NCBI GenBank assembly: GCA_030653385.1
Contig: JAURZM010000070.1
Coordinates: forward strand, 124,001-188,000
Direction: 5' to 3'
Length of the DNA: 64,000 bases
From: Rubrivivax sp.
GTDB lineage: Bacteria > Pseudomonadota > Gammaproteobacteria > Burkholderiales > Burkholderiaceae_C
The translations under genes were made by a program, and so were the position numbers. The notes below the pieces were generated by a model. That model saw only the letters and a program-made list of their open reading frames with translations, made no database searches and was not told where the DNA came from. This document shows, one piece after another, positions 61,898-64,000 of this stretch. The first letter of the stretch is position 1. Every line of letters starts with the position of its first letter.

Positions 61898-61913
61898 TGG
61901 CCTTGAAATTGCT
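61898..61913 (+). promoter_or_regulatory. Probable sigma-54 promoter of the PEP-CTERM gene
   Basis: TGGCC-N7-TTGCT has the invariant GG and GC at the correct spacing (ten bases between), close to the consensus TGGCAC-N5-TTGC. It lies about 58 bp before the ATG at 61971. PEP-CTERM genes are often driven by RpoN with the PrsK/PrsR system. Confidence 0.6.
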
Positions 61914-61970
61914 TCTTCGCTTACATTGTTTTGCTTCAAGCCATGGCCACCCCGGCCAGACAGGAAAATC

Positions 61971-62582
61971 ATGATCAGCGCCCTCACATGCCTCAGGACA
62001 GCCGTCGCGGCAGGACTGTTTTCGTTGCTCGCTGTGGCCCAGGCTGCGACCGTGTACTGCCCCAACGGCACCGGCGGTTCACTGACAGCGCCGACTTCCG
62101 GCCGTTACGTGGCCGTGAGCAACGCGTCCTTCCCAGGCTCGTGCTACTACCAGTCCGGCAATCTCTCGAACGCCAACATTGCCGCACTCGGCATGACGAC
62201 CGTGGACAAAAACGGCACGTCCGGCGCGGCAGCAGGATCGCTGCTCGGCGGCGGCTTCCCGGGCGGCAGCACCGCGGGCACCTGGGCACTGGCGAGCAAC
62301 CTGTGGAGCACTTACACCAACCTGTACCTGGGCTTCCACTTTGGCAACGGCAGCGGTGACCCGGATTCCTTCGTGGTGCAACTCGAACGCAACCAGCTGT
62401 CGGGCACGTGGTCGCTGAATGCCATTGCACCGGCGGGTCTGAACGGCCTGTCCAACTACTACCTGCTCACCGGCCCGGGTACGCCGCCCCCGCCGGGAAC
62501 GGTGCCAGAGCCCGGTTCGCTTGCACTGGTTGGCCTGGCCTTGCTGGCGACGGTGGTCGTGCGGCGCAGGGCAATCAGCTGA
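61971..62582 (+). CDS. PEP-CTERM sorting-domain protein
   Basis: A 203-residue secreted protein: signal peptide MISALTCLRTAVAAGLFSLLAVAQA, a Gly/Ser/Thr/Asn-rich mature region, and the PEP-CTERM sorting signal at the end, VPEPGSLALVGLALLATVVV followed by RRRAIS (Pro-Glu-Pro at 179-181, one transmembrane helix, then Arg). It is therefore a substrate of an exosortase, and likely surface-attached or released into the matrix. CAGGAAA precedes the ATG. Only one Cys pair (C30, C47 region) is visible. Ends before a rho-independent terminator. Confidence 0.92.
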   Translation: MISALTCLRTAVAAGLFSLLAVAQAATVYCPNGTGGSLTAPTSGRYVAVSNASFPGSCYYQSGNLSNANIAALGMTTVDKNGTSGAAAGSLLGGGFPGGSTAGTWALASNLWSTYTNLYLGFHFGNGSGDPDSFVVQLERNQLSGTWSLNAIAPAGLNGLSNYYLLTGPGTPPPPGTVPEPGSLALVGLALLATVVVRRRAIS

Positions 62583-62613
62583 CCGGCCGAACACCGCGAA
62601 AACGCCAGTCACG

Positions 62614-62641
62614 AAGGGGCCCCGTCAAGCGGGCCCCTTTT
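62614..62641 (+). terminator. Rho-independent terminator after the PEP-CTERM gene
   Basis: GC stem AAGGGGCCC / GGGCCCCTT with a short loop is followed by TTTTGTTT; it lies 31 bp after the stop codon. Confidence 0.85.
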
Positions 62642-62808
62642 GTTTGGGCCGCCTCTGACAGCCGTGTGTTCAACACGCTTGTTCAGAGCGGTCAGAGCGC
62701 TTCGATGCAACACCGAATCTGGCGGTCAGAGTTTGTGTCGCACCGCCCGGGATGATCCTGCGACGCTCACGGCTGGCAAACATGGGACCCGCAAGACGCC
62801 GCAAACGA

Positions 62809-62844
62809 AAAAACGGTCCAGGCTTTGACGCCTAGACCGTTTTC
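62809..62844 (-). terminator. Terminator downstream of tRNA-Lys genes
   Basis: On the minus strand AAAACGGTC-TAGGC ... GCCTG-GACCGTTTT forms a long stem with T-run, right after the CCA of the tRNA-Lys(CUU). Arms are near-perfect. Confidence 0.75.
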
Positions 62845-62849
62845 CCTGT

Positions 62850-62925
62850 TGGTGGGCCCCGACAGATTCGAACTGTCGACCAACGGATTAAGAGTCCGCT
62901 GCTCTACCAACTGAGCTAGGAGCCC
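62850..62925 (-). tRNA. tRNA-Lys (CUU)
   Basis: Minus-strand cloverleaf, 76 nt with CCA. Acceptor GGGCTCC/GGGGCCC, anticodon loop CTCTTAA giving anticodon CTT, T loop TTCGAAT. Second of two tRNA-Lys genes transcribed in the same direction. Confidence 0.95.
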
Positions 62926-62943
62926 GTAACTTTTTCTGTCGCG

Positions 62944-63019
62944 TGGTGGGTCGTGCGTGACTCGAACACGCGACCAACGGATTAAAAGTCCGCTGCTCTA
63001 CCGACTGAGCTAACGACCC
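62944..63019 (-). tRNA. tRNA-Lys (UUU)
   Basis: Minus-strand cloverleaf, 76 nt with CCA. Acceptor GGGTCGT/ACGACCC, anticodon loop CTTTTAA giving anticodon TTT, T loop TTCGAGT. It lies upstream of tRNA-Lys(CUU) by 18 bp and probably shares its transcript. Confidence 0.95.
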
Positions 63020-63035
63020 ATCCGAAGAGCCTCAC

Positions 63036-63041
63036 ATTATA
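63036..63041 (-). promoter_or_regulatory. -10 element of the tRNA-Lys operon
   Basis: A perfect TATAAT on the minus strand lies 17 bp upstream of the tRNA-Lys(UUU) 5' end and overlaps the tcdA stop codon. No good -35 is seen, so the extent of the promoter is uncertain. Confidence 0.45.
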
Positions 63042-63891
63042 GCAGGACTTCAGGCCCCGATTGTTGGGCCGGCGAGCCGGTCAGCATGGCCAGCGCCTCG
63101 CCCGCGGCCACCATGCCGAAGGTGGCCGTGACCGTGACGCTGGAACCGTAGCCATGGCAGTTCAGCGACCCATCGGTCGCTGCCGTGGTGCCGGTCTCGC
63201 AGGCTGTGCCTTCTGCGGCCACGGGTGCGGCCACGCTCTCGCGCGAGAACACACAGCGCAGCCCCATGCGACCCTGGCGCGGCGCGGCGCCGGCCTTGCG
63301 CAGGCGCTGGCGCAGGCTGGCCAGCAGCGGGTCGTGCGTGGTGTCGGCCAGGTCGGCCACTTCGACCGCTTGTGCGGCGCGCTTGCCTCCGGCGGCGCCC
63401 ACGCACACCAGCGGCACACGCTGAGCCAGGCTCCAGGCCGCGAGCGTGGTTTTGGCGCTGACCTGGTCGCAGGCGTCGATGAGCACGTCCACTGCGGCGG
63501 GCAACAGCGCCGGCCAGTTGTCAGCGCTGACGAAGTCTTCAACCAGCAGCACTTCGCAGCCGGGGTGGATGTCGACAAACCGCTGCTGCAGCGCCTGCAC
63601 CTTGGCCATGCCCAGCGTGCAGCCGCTGGCCTGCACCTGGCGGTTGACGTTGGATTCCGACACGTGGTCCAGGTCGATCAGCACCAGGCGCGCGACACCG
63701 CTGCGGGCCAATGCTTCGGCAGCCCAGGAACCGACACCGCCCACACCCACCACGGCCACCCGCGCTTGTCGCACACGCTGGTAGCCGCTGTCGCCGTACA
63801 GGCGACGCAGGCCACCGAAGCGTCGCTCCAGGTCGGCGTCCTGCGCGGCAGGCGCGAGCGCGCCGCTCAGAGGCTGCTTTCCAGGCGCCAC
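63037..63891 (-). CDS. tcdA: tRNA threonylcarbamoyladenosine dehydratase
   Basis: TcdA (CsdL) of the ThiF/E1-like family, 284 residues: ATP-dependent conversion of t6A to its cyclic form at position 37 of tRNAs reading ANN codons. RRLYGDSGYQRVRQARVAVVGVGGVGSWAAEALARSG is the nucleotide-binding GxGGxGS start; IDLDHVSESNVNRQ and IDACDQVSAKTTLAAWS follow. The GTG at 63891 is the most likely start; no ATG fits, and the region above codes the end of the preceding gene in another frame (25-nt overlap). The family length is about 268. Confidence 0.88.
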   Translation of the reverse strand: MAPGKQPLSGALAPAAQDADLERRFGGLRRLYGDSGYQRVRQARVAVVGVGGVGSWAAEALARSGVARLVLIDLDHVSESNVNRQVQASGCTLGMAKVQALQQRFVDIHPGCEVLLVEDFVSADNWPALLPAAVDVLIDACDQVSAKTTLAAWSLAQRVPLVCVGAAGGKRAAQAVEVADLADTTHDPLLASLRQRLRKAGAAPRQGRMGLRCVFSRESVAAPVAAEGTACETGTTAATDGSLNCHGYGSSVTVTATFGMVAAGEALAMLTGSPAQQSGPEVLL

Positions 63892-64000
63892 ACCTGGTAG
63901 CGCAGCGCCAGCACGGCGCCGGCCATGATGCCGGCCAGCGCGATGAAGCTGCCCAGCGCCAGCGTGGACACCCCGCTCAGGCCCTGCCCGATCGTGCAAC
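63867..64000 (-). CDS. YeeE/YedE-family thiosulfate/sulfur transporter, 3' end (partial)
   Basis: Runs off the right edge. The visible C-terminus contains CTIGQGLSGVSTLALGSFIA, the Cys-bearing motif of YeeE/YedE membrane proteins that take up thiosulfate, followed by a helix AGIMAGAVLALRYQVWRL and a stop (63867-63869). Only about 43 residues are present. It overlaps the presumed tcdA start by 25 nt. Confidence 0.7.
   Translation of the reverse strand, partial: CTIGQGLSGVSTLALGSFIALAGIMAGAVLALRYQVWRLESSL

Noticed and set aside
62583-62849. Coding region between the PEP-CTERM gene and the tRNA genes
   Set aside because: Frames are short and without start signals; only two terminators are evident there.

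Overview
The window looks like a chromosomal segment of a high-GC betaproteobacterium of the order Burkholderiales, probably the Rubrivivax/Leptothrix/Roseateles or Comamonadaceae side. The evidence is the core genes and their arrangement: sspB-sspA-petCBA, pdxA-nif3-htrA, lpxC, an M23 peptidase next to a DUF721 gene, and a PEP-CTERM system. The species assignment is an inference; no marker gene here fixes it.

Layout. (1) 0-13.5 kb is mostly core: M23 peptidase, DUF721/DciA-like protein, tRNA-Thr, sspB, sspA, the cytochrome bc1 operon petABC, mscL, a DUF1631 gene, pdxA, a Nif3-like gene, an HtrA protease and lpxC. (2) 13.4-21.4 kb is accessory signalling: a large SARP/BTAD-type ATPase regulator divergent from a class III adenylate cyclase with TPRs, then a PAP2/haloperoxidase-like phosphatase and an unrecognised lipoprotein. 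(3) 21.4-31.5 kb holds catabolic and redox genes: a Baeyer-Villiger-type monooxygenase, a tautomerase overlapping an 8-oxoguanine deaminase, an acyl-CoA ligase, two methyltransferases, a LysR regulator and two multihaem c-type cytochromes. (4) 31.6-36.4 kb is the glyoxylate/tartronate-semialdehyde branch, gcl-hyi-glxR, plus a TPR methyltransferase. (5) 36.4-58.9 kb is a pectin/galacturonate utilisation locus. (6) 58.9-62.6 kb has a PEP-CTERM TPR lipoprotein (PrsT-like) and a PEP-CTERM protein with a probable sigma-54 promoter. (7) 62.8-64 kb has two tRNA-Lys genes, tcdA and the 3' end of a YeeE/YedE transporter.

How the pectin locus fits together (inference from families). Secreted pectate lyase, a pectin methylesterase-pectate lyase fusion and a rhamnogalacturonan acetylesterase would trim pectin. 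A TonB-dependent receptor would move oligomers across the outer membrane, and a four-gene Tog-like ABC importer across the inner one. Oligogalacturonate lyase then KdgF, KduI, KduD and KdgK carry the product to KDPG. A second, oxidative branch is served by a TRAP transporter, uronate dehydrogenase and an SMP-30 lactonase. A HpaI/GarL-like aldolase downstream of an IclR/KdgR-like regulator could give pyruvate plus tartronate semialdehyde, which glxR in the window can reduce. Two divergent intergenic regions of the locus share a GAAAC-N3-GKTYC dyad that may be the regulator's operator.

No insertion sequence, prophage, CRISPR array or rRNA gene was seen. Two structured repeats stand out: a 4 x 29 bp array joining the ends of the DUF1631 and pdxA genes, and a hairpin-rich intergenic repeat present twice (about 2.35 and 49.4 kb).
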